Shown here piece after piece: positions 35,434 through 43,771 of a stretch of DNA of 47,835 nt. Positions within the stretch are counted from its first letter, which is position 1, and every line of letters starts with the position of its first letter. The stretch is from Firmicutes bacterium UBA2530 (GTDB lineage Bacteria > Bacillota > Clostridia > Tissierellales > Sedimentibacteraceae), in the NCBI GenBank assembly GCA_002340985.1, contig DDNC01000001.1:1-47835 (forward strand). Reading direction: 5' to 3'. The notes beneath the pieces were generated by a model, which was not told the origin of the DNA, did no database searches, and saw nothing but the letters and a program-made list of their open reading frames with translations. A program made the position numbers and the translations under genes.

Positions 35434-35547
35434 TAATGATAACTGTCTGATTCGGAAAAATAAAAAGCATTTATTTTTTCATAAATATGTTATATAATAT
35501 TGTTAAAGTAGTTTGTTGTTAATAAAGACATTGCTTAGAGGTATAAT

Positions 35548-36897
35548 ATGAGAATATTCAGCAATATAATTATAATAGCGCTTATAGGATTGTTTTCATC
35601 CACATATTTGTTAAACCTTTCTCCCATAGATTACAGGGGGACAATTGAAATAGAAACACCGGTTGAAAACAGCTCCCTGAGTCTGGAATCAAAGGAAAAT
35701 GACCTTTTAAACCCTGAATCTATAACAATCAACCATATATCAGACATTGAGGAGAGTGTAAAAAGTGTTTCCGACAGCATATTTACCTTGGATGTATACC
35801 ATGGTGATACGCTTGTAAAGGGCGGGATAAGAAACCTTGAGCTTGTTTCCCCATCTGTAAACATGTCAATATCAGTCAGCAAAGATAACCCGATTATAAC
35901 AACATTAAATATAAATCAGAAGAAGCTTGGACTGGAGGACGGCACATATAGGTTTGTCTTTACATCCAATTTGATAGCAGTCGAAGGTAGATCATCAGTA
36001 TCATCAACCGTTACCTATGATACCGGAGGCACATATTACCCTGCTGCAGTCCAAGCTCCGGTGGGAACAAAGGGATTTACACTTTACTTTGCTACAGAAA
36101 ATGCGGATACATTAATTCCTGTAACGCGCTTCCTTGTAGAAGATAAGTCCATTACGAGAATGGCCATAGAACAACTGCAAAACGGCCCGTTAAACAGCGG
36201 CTTCGTATCAATGATAAAGGATGTCACAAACACGACCTACAATAACGGAAATGTGGTAATAGACATCCCAAGTTCATATGAAGGATACAACAACGGAAGC
36301 ACCAGTGCCCTTCTGGCATATAAAGCATTCGTAAAGACCATATTTGATGTTGACAGATACTGGCCTATACACAACCTTACCTTTACTGTTGACAGGAAAA
36401 AATCAGATACGTATTTTCATGGTCTCCCAAGTGAAGCAATAAATGCATTGTCCAACAAAGAAAGAAATTACCTGCTGTACATGGCTTACAGAATAGATGA
36501 CAGATATTATTTATTTGATTATGAGGCAGATATCCAAAAATTAGGAATTAATGCGGGAGACACAGCAGAAATGAAGGCACAGAAGCTATTTGATGCATAT
36601 TTCGATTCCGATATTACATACGGAATAAACCCTGTGCCTGAAAGCGTAAAGCTCATGAATGCAAAGCTGGAAGGAAAAAACCTGATACTTAACTTCAACG
36701 ACGGATTTTCAAATGCCCACAAAGGAAAGGAAAATCTGAAGCAAATGATGCTTGAGTCCCTTATATATACATTTACATCAATACCTGGTGTGGACAGCAT
36801 AAAAATAACGGTAAATGGCGAGGAGCCCAAGAATTTGACACAAGTCCTGTATCCTCCTGAGTTTATTAATCCTGAAACAGTCCAGGTTCAAAATTAG
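35548..36897 (+). CDS. GerMN-domain protein (spore germination/sporulation type)
   Basis: The 449-residue protein has an N-terminal membrane anchor or signal (about 4-22), a beta-rich region with an immunoglobulin-like look (about 60-165), and a GerMN domain (about 175-290: GFTLYFATENADTLIPVTR... and ITRMAIEQLQNGP). A second GerMN-like domain lies at about 365-440 (LEGKNLILNFNDGF...GVDSIKITVNGE). GerMN domains occur in GerM, which acts in spore-septum assembly and germination in Bacillus. It is probably exported and membrane-held. The ribosome site is AGAGGT, and a weak TTTATT/TATAAT promoter lies at 35470-35498. The next gene starts nine bases on. Confidence 0.82.
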   Translation: MRIFSNIIIIALIGLFSSTYLLNLSPIDYRGTIEIETPVENSSLSLESKENDLLNPESITINHISDIEESVKSVSDSIFTLDVYHGDTLVKGGIRNLELVSPSVNMSISVSKDNPIITTLNINQKKLGLEDGTYRFVFTSNLIAVEGRSSVSSTVTYDTGGTYYPAAVQAPVGTKGFTLYFATENADTLIPVTRFLVEDKSITRMAIEQLQNGPLNSGFVSMIKDVTNTTYNNGNVVIDIPSSYEGYNNGSTSALLAYKAFVKTIFDVDRYWPIHNLTFTVDRKKSDTYFHGLPSEAINALSNKERNYLLYMAYRIDDRYYLFDYEADIQKLGINAGDTAEMKAQKLFDAYFDSDITYGINPVPESVKLMNAKLEGKNLILNFNDGFSNAHKGKENLKQMMLESLIYTFTSIPGVDSIKITVNGEEPKNLTQVLYPPEFINPETVQVQN

Positions 36898-36906
36898 GAG
36901 GTCACT

Positions 36907-37299
36907 ATGAATAGATTCAGAAATTTTATGTTCGGTAGATATGGAACAGATCAGCTTACTGTAGCATTGCTTATATCGGGCATGGTTCTCACCTTCATAG
37001 GCAACTCTTTTGATTTACACCTGCTTACGCTTGTTACCTATGTAATATTTTTCGTATGCATCTTCCGTACAATGTCAAAGAATTTTGTAACGAGACAAAG
37101 AGAAAATCAAAAATTTCTCCAATACTGGAACCCTGCAAGCACATGGCTTACAGCTAAATACAGAGTTCTCAAATCAAGCAAAGATTACAAGTACTTCAGT
37201 TGCCCCAACTGCAAAAAAGAACTTCGCGCTCCTAGGGGAAAAGGTAAAATTGCAGTAACCTGCCAAAGATGCGGAACAAAGTTTATTCAAAACACCTAA
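36907..37299 (+). CDS. Two-helix membrane protein with a C-terminal zinc ribbon
   Basis: The 130-residue protein has two adjacent membrane helices (about 17-34 and 38-55), a basic linker, and a zinc-ribbon-like end with C99, C102, C119 and C122 (CPNC...CQRC). It resembles small clostridial membrane proteins of unknown function. The ribosome site AGGAGGT is strong, and the gene directly follows the GerMN gene, so the two are probably cotranscribed. Whether the ribbon binds RNA, protein or only metal is not known. Confidence 0.75.
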   Translation: MNRFRNFMFGRYGTDQLTVALLISGMVLTFIGNSFDLHLLTLVTYVIFFVCIFRTMSKNFVTRQRENQKFLQYWNPASTWLTAKYRVLKSSKDYKYFSCPNCKKELRAPRGKGKIAVTCQRCGTKFIQNT

Positions 37300-37311
37300 A
37301 TGATATAAAAT

Positions 37312-37349
37312 AATGGTATAGATAACGTAACGTAAATATCTATACCATT
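37312..37349. terminator. Terminator between the zinc-ribbon and ECF genes
   Basis: AATGGTATAGATA and TATCTATACCATT form a 13-bp perfect stem with a 12-base loop between two converging genes. Flanking A/T tracts are moderate. Confidence 0.7.
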
Positions 37350-37372
37350 TAATATTTTGTCTTTTATCTCTG

Positions 37373-37885
37373 TCAGATTATATCCCTTTTAAGAGGAGTA
37401 TGCCCGAAAACTCCCATAAACGCTGCCGCTGTTATTATTCCTGCGGCAGATTGTACGGCATTTCCCGGTATTTCGCTTATTGTGGAGAGGAAATTTCCCA
37501 CCATTAAAGAACCTGTCACATAGTATGCCAGCACCTGCCACACACTTCCTATTATTGCTCCCACAACCCACTTATTCTTCATTCCTGAAGAAAGTTTTTC
37601 AATTGCCGTTCCCATAATCAATGCCATGACACCCTTTATAATAAACGTGGGAATTGCATAGTAGCTGTAGCCCCCCAGCATATCTGCCAGAGATGCACCT
37701 ATGGCACCTGCCCATGCACCGTTTTTTCTGCCCAGCAAAAACACTGCAATAAATATAAATCCGTCACCCATATGGGTATATCCGTTTGTAACAGGAGATG
37801 GTATTTTTATTATGAATGTGGACACGCAAATTAATGCCGCAAGCAATGAAGTGTACACCATTTCTTTTATTCTTTTATCATCCAT
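37373..37885 (-). CDS. ECF transporter S component
   Basis: The 170-residue membrane protein has about five to six helices and the S-component signature: VYTSLLAALICVSTFIIKIPSP, then GDGFIFIAVFLLGRKNGAWAGAIGASLADMLGG and a final NAVQSAAGIITAAAFMGVF. It should bind a vitamin or related micronutrient and work with a shared EcfAA'T module, which is not in this window. The ATG at 37885 is preferred over an in-frame GTG at 37894. No riboswitch is visible upstream that would name the substrate. Confidence 0.85.
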   Translation of the reverse strand: MDDKRIKEMVYTSLLAALICVSTFIIKIPSPVTNGYTHMGDGFIFIAVFLLGRKNGAWAGAIGASLADMLGGYSYYAIPTFIIKGVMALIMGTAIEKLSSGMKNKWVVGAIIGSVWQVLAYYVTGSLMVGNFLSTISEIPGNAVQSAAGIITAAAFMGVFGHTPLKRDII

Positions 37886-38107
37886 ATCAATCACCGTCCA
37901 TAGCTTTATTTGATTTAATTATATATTTTTCTGTACCCTTTAAAAGATACAGTTGTATGTTTTATATAGATGACAGATGTATTAATTTCCGCAGGCTCAT
38001 TCGCAGATTTGCTTATTCGCTACCGCTCATGCAAATCCGAAATTTGTTGCGGTGACCTACCGCCATTTTTTTCTCCTTCCTGTCGAAAAAAATGGTGTTA
38101 AGGCATA

Positions 38108-38136
38108 CAAAAAACCATGAACATTTCTGTTCATGG
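38108..38136 (-). terminator. Terminator of the SRP RNA
   Basis: CCATGAACA-gaaa-TGTTCATGG is followed by TTTTTTGT on the minus strand. Confidence 0.9.
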
Positions 38137-38151
38137 CTCATAATTCATACT

Positions 38152-38419
38152 AAGGCTGTGCACCCTCTTTCGACAAAATGTCACAAGCGTACTCCAACAG
38201 TTAGCTCTAATCCGGCACCCTCACGTCACACGAAACGATCCGCTTACTGCTGCTTCCTTCCGGACCTGACAGGGTTCACAGGGTTCCATTGCGCGAGACC
38301 AAATTATCAACGCTACTTATAAGAGTCAGACCTCACAACACCAGCCTCTGAGAGGGAGTTCCACCTTGCTGCAGCGGATTGCAAGTACAGGGCACCGCTA
38401 CCTCCCCGTGTAGCACAGC
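38152..38419 (-). ncRNA. ffs: Signal recognition particle RNA, large bacterial type (SRP/scRNA)
   Basis: The minus strand holds the conserved apical domain CTGTCAGGTCCGGAAGGAAG and CAGCAGTAAG (about 38241-38272), which binds Ffh. A 5' Alu-like domain begins GCTGTGCTACACGGGGAGG, and the 3' end GCACAGC closes on the 5' GCTGTGC. About 265 bases is typical of the large form in spore-forming Firmicutes. It works in co-translational targeting of membrane proteins with Ffh and FtsY. Ends are set by the promoter and by pairing of the termini; the 3' end is accurate to a few bases. Confidence 0.93.
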
Positions 38420-38425
38420 ATATGA

Positions 38426-38454
38426 ATGATAACATAAATCAAGTTTTGTGTCAA
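38426..38454 (-). promoter_or_regulatory. Promoter of the SRP RNA
   Basis: TTGACA (38454-38449) and TATCAT (38431-38426) are 17 bases apart, with the RNA 5' G at 38419. It lies only 22 bases after the stop of the exporter gene, with no terminator between. Confidence 0.85.
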
Positions 38455-38476
38455 TGTAAATTATTTGAAACAGTTC

Positions 38477-40303
38477 CTACTTTAAGACCTCAAGGGTTTT
38501 TTCCTCTTCAAACTGCTTTGTATAGAGAGTGTAGTAATATCCTCTGCTCTCTATGAGATTTTTGTGAGTTCCTTGCTCCACTATTTTTCCGTCCTTTACA
38601 ACCAAAATAATATCAGCTTTTTTAATGGTAGATAGCCTGTGTGCAATGATGAAGGATGTACGCCCCTTGAGGAGGTAATCTATACCCTTTTGAATGAGTC
38701 TCTCTGTCTCCGTATCTATGGATGACGTTGCCTCGTCAAGCACGAATATCCTCGGGTCCGCAAGTATGGCTCTGGCTATGGATATGAGCTGCTTTTCTCC
38801 CGTGGAGAGCCTGTCACCGCCCTCGCCTACCTGACTGTCATAGCCCTCTTCCAGTTTTTCAGCTATTTTATCTGCCGATACTATCTCCGCAGCTTTTTTT
38901 ATTTCCTCATCAGTTGCATCCAATTTGCCATATCTTATATTTTCCTTTATTGTACCGGAAAACAAATGTGGATTTTGGAGCACATAGCCTATCTTTGAAT
39001 GCAGCCACAGCTGTGACCTTTCCTTGTAATTTACGCCATCTATTAATATTTCGCCGTCTGTTGGCTCAAAGAACCTGCAAGCAAGGTTTACAAGGGTGCT
39101 TTTCCCGGCTCCTGTTTCTCCTACTATGGCAACATTTGTGCCTGCCTTGATATGAAGGTTGAAATTCTTTAAAACCTCTTCATCACCGTCAGGATATATA
39201 AAGGTCACATTTTTAAATTCAATTTCACCGTTGATTTCTTCCCAGCTTTCCTTTTTAGGATTTATGCTGTCCCCGTACTTTTCCACAACCTCATCGCTGT
39301 CCTTAATCAGGGGTTCTTTTTCAAGAAGCTCCGTCACTCTTTCAATATTTGCCTGCAGAGAAACAATTTCCGTATAGGTCCTTGCAAGCTGCTGAATAGG
39401 CTCGAATATGCTTATGGAATATGACAGGAAGGCTGACAGTGTTCCTATCTGAATAACATGGTTCATGGAAAGGTATCCGCCTCTTGCCAGAACAATCGCC
39501 GATGCTGCAGATCCCAGAAACACAATGAGCGGAATATATATGGCATTGTATCTCGCCATCCTTACTGCTGATGATTCAAGTTCAAGGCTTACCTCTTCAA
39601 AATCCTTTAAATTTCTATGCTCTATAACAAGCGTCTTTGATGTGCGGGCTCCCGTTATTCCTTCGTTGAAATGCCCCGTCATCTTTGAATTGACCTTTCG
39701 CATTTTTCTGCTTGTAACCAGCAGTTTTTTTTGAAAATATGCGGTGATTATTGCCATTAAGGGCACAATCAGCATTACAATCAGAGCAAGCTGGAAATTG
39801 AGAATTAGCATTGCTGCAAATGCCCCTATTACATATGCAAAGGACCAGAACACATCAACAAGCCCCCAAGCTATCATGGTGCCTATTCTGTTTGTATCAG
39901 ATAATGTCCTTGCCAGAATGTAGCCCACCGGAGTTGTATTGTAATAAGAAAGAGAAAGGTTTTGAAGATGTGTGAATATTTCCTTCCTTAAGTCCTTGCC
40001 TATGTACATTTCAACAACTATGGCAAAACGGACAAAGATATTTACTGAGGCTGTCATTGCAATCAGTGTGGCGGTATAAACGGCAATGAATTTTCCCATA
40101 CTCTCAGTTGTTCCGGCAACAATAAAGTTATCAACCGCATATTTTTGAAACAGCGGAACAGATAAATCCATTGCAGCAGTCAGAAGCATGAAAACAAGTA
40201 TGCCTGCTATGCTTTTCCCGTAGGGCTTGAAAAACTTCATAAGCTTAAGCCAGGGCTTTATATCAAAGGATTTATACGTGCTGTCTTCCTCAAAGTAGTT
40301 CAT
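38477..40303 (-). CDS. Heterodimeric ABC exporter subunit, BmrD-like (catalytic Walker B)
   Basis: The 608-residue half-transporter has six N-terminal helices (about 40-325) and a nucleotide-binding domain with Walker A GETGAGKST, Walker B IFVLDEATSSID with the catalytic Glu, and a degenerate signature LSTGEKQ instead of LSGGQ. This is the pattern of BmrD/TM288, which pairs with a partner having a defective Walker B. Its ATG overlaps the partner's stop by four bases. Such pairs expel drugs and other amphipathic compounds. No terminator is seen after it, so transcripts may run into the SRP RNA. Confidence 0.92.
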   Translation of the reverse strand: MNYFEEDSTYKSFDIKPWLKLMKFFKPYGKSIAGILVFMLLTAAMDLSVPLFQKYAVDNFIVAGTTESMGKFIAVYTATLIAMTASVNIFVRFAIVVEMYIGKDLRKEIFTHLQNLSLSYYNTTPVGYILARTLSDTNRIGTMIAWGLVDVFWSFAYVIGAFAAMLILNFQLALIVMLIVPLMAIITAYFQKKLLVTSRKMRKVNSKMTGHFNEGITGARTSKTLVIEHRNLKDFEEVSLELESSAVRMARYNAIYIPLIVFLGSAASAIVLARGGYLSMNHVIQIGTLSAFLSYSISIFEPIQQLARTYTEIVSLQANIERVTELLEKEPLIKDSDEVVEKYGDSINPKKESWEEINGEIEFKNVTFIYPDGDEEVLKNFNLHIKAGTNVAIVGETGAGKSTLVNLACRFFEPTDGEILIDGVNYKERSQLWLHSKIGYVLQNPHLFSGTIKENIRYGKLDATDEEIKKAAEIVSADKIAEKLEEGYDSQVGEGGDRLSTGEKQLISIARAILADPRIFVLDEATSSIDTETERLIQKGIDYLLKGRTSFIIAHRLSTIKKADIILVVKDGKIVEQGTHKNLIESRGYYYTLYTKQFEEEKTLEVLK

Positions 40304-42156
40304 TCCGTCACCTCCTTATCCATCTCTTCTGTCTTATTCATATTATCTATCTTATCTATGTCAGACATATTCATCTGAACCTCATAAATATTTCTGTAAA
40401 TACCCTCCCGTGCTATAAGCTCTTCATGAGTCCCCATATCCGAAATCCTGCCCTTGTCAAGAATCAATATGTTATCTGCCTGCATGAGAGTTGTAATACG
40501 GTGAGAAATTAAAATCACTGTTGTATTTTTCTTTCCTTTTTTCAGTGCAGCACGAATTTTGGCGTCCGTCTCAGAATCGACCGCTGACAGAGAATCGTCA
40601 AACACCATAATGGGCGTATCTTGAAGAAGCATGCGCGCTATTGAAACACGCTGCTTCTGTCCTCCCGACAACGTAACTCCTCTCTCTCCCACAATTGTAT
40701 CATATCCCTTGGAAAAACTCTGAATTGCCGTATCAACCTGAGCAATGGACGACACTTCCCTTATGCTCTCAAAATCTGCCTCCTGATTTACAATACTTAT
40801 ATTCTCACGGATGCTCCTTGTAAACAAAAATGGCTCCTGAAGCACCATCCCTATGTTTTTCCTTAAGTACTCACGTTTGATATTTCTTATGTCAATTCCG
40901 CCGATTGTAATGGAACCGCCTCCCTCCGGCAGGTCATACAATCGGTTTAACAGGTGCATGAGCGTCGTCTTTCCTGAGCCGGTTCCGCCTAATATTGCAA
41001 ATGTTGTTCCGTACTTGATTTTAAAGCTTATGTCGTTTAAAACCGGAGCATTGCCTTCAAATTTAAATGTTACATTGTTGAATTCAATATCCTCGTGCAT
41101 AGCCGGTTCAACGGAATCTTCCCCGTCCTGCTCCTCAGGCTCCCTCAGAATTTCACATATTCTTTCTGTGGAGACCTTTGTCTTGCTTAATTCACCCAAT
41201 ATTCTTCCAAAGCTCCTTAATGGCCACGCCATCATTGCCGTATATGAAACAAAGGCCATGAACTCTCCCAGAGTAATTATCCCTTTGACAGCATATACGG
41301 AGCCCATCCCTACAATCGTCATCAAAAGTAAACCGGTTACAAAATCACCGATACCCCAGTAATATCCCAGCTGGTATCCCAGCTTAACCCACAGCTCAGA
41401 GAATACATTGTTTTTTTCATTAAATTTTTCTATTTCATACCTTTCCCTTCCAAAGGCGCGCACAACCCTTACGCCCGTAAAGTTTTCCTGAATTACGGTG
41501 AACAGCTCACCCTCAGCCTCATCAGCCGCAAGAAACTTTTTCGACAATATGCCGTAAAATACTGCCGAATATGTAACAACCACCGGAACAAAGCACAGAA
41601 CAATCAGTGTGAGCTTAACATTCATAGAAAACATAAGAATAAGAGATATTACAACAAGCATGATTGTCCTGAACATCTCGGACAGCTGCGTGCTTATAAA
41701 GTTTCGAACAACCTCCACGTCTGACGTTGCCCTCTGTATTATGTCCCCTGTCTGGTTCTGAATATGCCAGCTGTATGGAAGCTTTTGAATATGGTCAAAC
41801 AGGCTGTTCCTGATATTTTTAATTACCCCCTCAGTGCTTTTTGCAGCTGTAATTCTTCCTATATAATCACTTATGCACGTTATTACAGCCATAGCCAATA
41901 CAAATACGGCACAAATCCATATGTTCTGCCGCATTCCTTCTATTCCGCCAACTAAGTTAATCAAATCAAGTATTGGCCTTCCAAAATAAACCGGCACATC
42001 CCCTATTACCGAGTCAACGGTAAACCTGATTATCTGAGGCGTGGCAAATCCCGCTCCAACCTTAATTATTATTGCAGCAGCAGAAATTGTAATTAAGTAC
42101 ATATATTTCTTTGCGTAAGATAACATCATTTTTAAGTTTGATAAGTTTTTATTCAT
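40300..42156 (-). CDS. Heterodimeric ABC exporter subunit, BmrC-like (degenerate Walker B)
   Basis: The 618-residue half-transporter has six helices (about 15-310), Walker A GGTGSGKTT and a canonical signature LSGGQKQ. In Walker B (IMVFDDSLSAVD) Asp replaces the catalytic Glu, which marks the non-hydrolysing site of heterodimeric exporters such as BmrCD and TM287/288. It ends in a Met/Asp/Lys-rich tail (DIDKIDNMNKTEEMDKE). It is the first gene of the pair; the ribosome site is AAGGAG. Confidence 0.92.
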   Translation of the reverse strand: MNKNLSNLKMMLSYAKKYMYLITISAAAIIIKVGAGFATPQIIRFTVDSVIGDVPVYFGRPILDLINLVGGIEGMRQNIWICAVFVLAMAVITCISDYIGRITAAKSTEGVIKNIRNSLFDHIQKLPYSWHIQNQTGDIIQRATSDVEVVRNFISTQLSEMFRTIMLVVISLILMFSMNVKLTLIVLCFVPVVVTYSAVFYGILSKKFLAADEAEGELFTVIQENFTGVRVVRAFGRERYEIEKFNEKNNVFSELWVKLGYQLGYYWGIGDFVTGLLLMTIVGMGSVYAVKGIITLGEFMAFVSYTAMMAWPLRSFGRILGELSKTKVSTERICEILREPEEQDGEDSVEPAMHEDIEFNNVTFKFEGNAPVLNDISFKIKYGTTFAILGGTGSGKTTLMHLLNRLYDLPEGGGSITIGGIDIRNIKREYLRKNIGMVLQEPFLFTRSIRENISIVNQEADFESIREVSSIAQVDTAIQSFSKGYDTIVGERGVTLSGGQKQRVSIARMLLQDTPIMVFDDSLSAVDSETDAKIRAALKKGKKNTTVILISHRITTLMQADNILILDKGRISDMGTHEELIAREGIYRNIYEVQMNMSDIDKIDNMNKTEEMDKEVTE

Positions 42157-42209
42157 AAGACTCCTTACATGTTAATATACAGTTCCATTTGCCGTGTTTC
42201 CGCCTGTTA

Positions 42210-42238
42210 ATTCTATATAAATTTTACCAAAGTGTCAA
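42210..42238 (-). promoter_or_regulatory. Promoter of the heterodimeric exporter operon
   Basis: TTGACA (42238-42233) and TAGAAT (42215-42210) are separated by 17 bases on the minus strand, which gives a leader of about 45 bases. Confidence 0.7.
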
Positions 42239-42321
42239 GGTAGGTATTCAGCTTTTTCTACAGCCTGCGAACCATTTACTCTCTGGCGCATATCAATATT
42301 ATAGTATCTAATAGGGAGGAT

Positions 42322-42353
42322 GGCATGACCTTTTCAACAGTCATGCCTTTTTT
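42322..42353 (+). terminator. Orphan plus-strand terminator
   Basis: GGCATGAC and GTCATGCC (8 bp, ten-base loop) are followed by six T on the plus strand only. No plus-strand gene lies upstream within several kilobases. A weak TTTACT/TATTAT promoter-like pair near 42274-42301 could make a transcript of about 45 bases that ends here. Confidence 0.6.
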
Positions 42354-42359
42354 AAACTC

Positions 42360-42600
42360 AATAAAAATCTTCGACGTATTGATAAAGTTTCAGCTTCATT
42401 ACGAAAATTTTCATATGAAATCGGAGAAAATTTGGCTACTGGAACAAAAGCTTTAGCAGTCTAGAAAGATGAAATTGACCATAAAATGTATCAGAAAAAA
42501 ATAATTGAGGAAAAATTGAGGAAAGAATTAAAAAACAAGAAAGCCTTAGAATCGGACATAGGAGCAAGCCCTTTGGAGCAAAAGCATTGAAAGAATACCT
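42360..42600 (+). pseudogene. Possible decayed plus-strand gene, unrecognised
   Basis: The plus-strand frame reads as a charged helical protein (LRRIDKVSASLRKFSYEIG..., then after an in-frame TAG KDEIDHKMYQKKIIEEKLRKELKNKK). It looks like real coding sequence broken by stops and lacks a start codon with a ribosome site. I cannot name the parent gene. The rest of 42157-42820 holds the exporter promoter, an orphan terminator and nothing else convincing. Confidence 0.3.
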
Positions 42601-42820
42601 ATTAACCTTGGACAACTTGGACAAGGATCCATAAGCTAAGGGTTACAACAGCGTAGCAAGGAAAATACCAAACAAATCCTAAAATACAAGAAGAAAACAA
42701 CTCTTACGAAGAAAAGAAATTCTGCTCATATTATTGCTATAATAACCGTAGTGTATCATAAGGCAGAACAATATGTTCGAGGATATGCCACCATTCCCTT
42801 GTCACTTCCCATTGGAAAAA

Positions 42821-43771
42821 TTAGTAAAGGTGACATGCAACCTTGTGCCCGCTTTGGCTTTTAAGTACGGGGATGGATTCAAAACATATGGGCTTTGTGT
42901 AATTGCATCTTTCAACAAATCGACAACAGTTTTTAGGGTTAATGGGACTTGGTATTTCGCCTTTAAGTTTTATTCTTTCCTTGTTTTTAGCAATTCTTGG
43001 GTCAGCCTCCGGTATTGCGGACAAAAGGGCTTTTGTATATGGATGCAATGGATTGCAATATAATTCTTCGGCAGAAGACTCTTCCATTATCATTCCTAAA
43101 TACATTACTATTACTTTGTCTGAGATATATTTAACCACACTTAAATCATGTGCAATAAAAAGATATGTAAGCCCTCTTTCTTTTTGCAACCTTTTAAGCA
43201 TATTTAAAACCTGTGCTTGTATAGAAACATCAAGTGCAGATATCGGCTCATCACACACAATAAATTTGGGTGCTACTGATAATGCCCTGGCAATGCCTAT
43301 ACGCTGCCTTTGACCACCTGAAAATTCGTGTGAGAACCTTGACATATGGTCTCTGTTAAGTCCCACAGACCTTAGCAATTCTTCTATCCTTTCATCTAAT
43401 TCTTTTTCACCAATATTTTCATGGAGCTTAATTCCTTCACCAACGATATCCTTTACTGTCATTCTGGGGTTTAATGAGGAATACGGGTTTTGAAAAATCA
43501 TCTGAGTATTTTTGCAATATTCCATCTTATCTTTGGTGCTTTTCGCAGAAAAGATATCTTTTCCGTCATACAAAATTTTTCCTTTTGTAGGTTCGTAAAG
43601 TTTAACAATACACCTGCCGGCAGTGGATTTTCCGCATCCTGATTCTCCTACCAACCCTACGGTTTCACCCTCGTATATATCGAAAGTAATATCTTCAACA
43701 GCTTTTAATATTTCATGTTTACTAATCCGAAAATATTTACTTAAATTTTCTATTTTAATTAGAGGTTCCAT
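42821..43771 (-). CDS. oppF: Oligopeptide/dipeptide ABC transporter ATPase (OppF/DppF)
   Basis: The 316-residue ATPase has Walker A GESGCGKST, signature FSGGQRQRIGIARAL and Walker B FIVCDEPISALD, plus the C-terminal oligo_HPY region (HPYTKALLSAIP...CCRFVERC) with cysteines that can hold an Fe-S cluster in this group. A longer reading frame runs upstream, but the ATG at 43771 has GGGAGGT and matches the family start. It overlaps the oppD end by 17 bases. It is the last gene of the transporter operon. Confidence 0.93.
   Translation of the reverse strand: MEPLIKIENLSKYFRISKHEILKAVEDITFDIYEGETVGLVGESGCGKSTAGRCIVKLYEPTKGKILYDGKDIFSAKSTKDKMEYCKNTQMIFQNPYSSLNPRMTVKDIVGEGIKLHENIGEKELDERIEELLRSVGLNRDHMSRFSHEFSGGQRQRIGIARALSVAPKFIVCDEPISALDVSIQAQVLNMLKRLQKERGLTYLFIAHDLSVVKYISDKVIVMYLGMIMEESSAEELYCNPLHPYTKALLSAIPEADPRIAKNKERIKLKGEIPSPINPKNCCRFVERCNYTKPICFESIPVLKSQSGHKVACHLY

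Noticed and set aside
42436..42624. 62-residue minus-strand ORF in the gene-poor region
   Set aside because: It has no ribosome site and is antisense to a more protein-like broken plus-strand frame.
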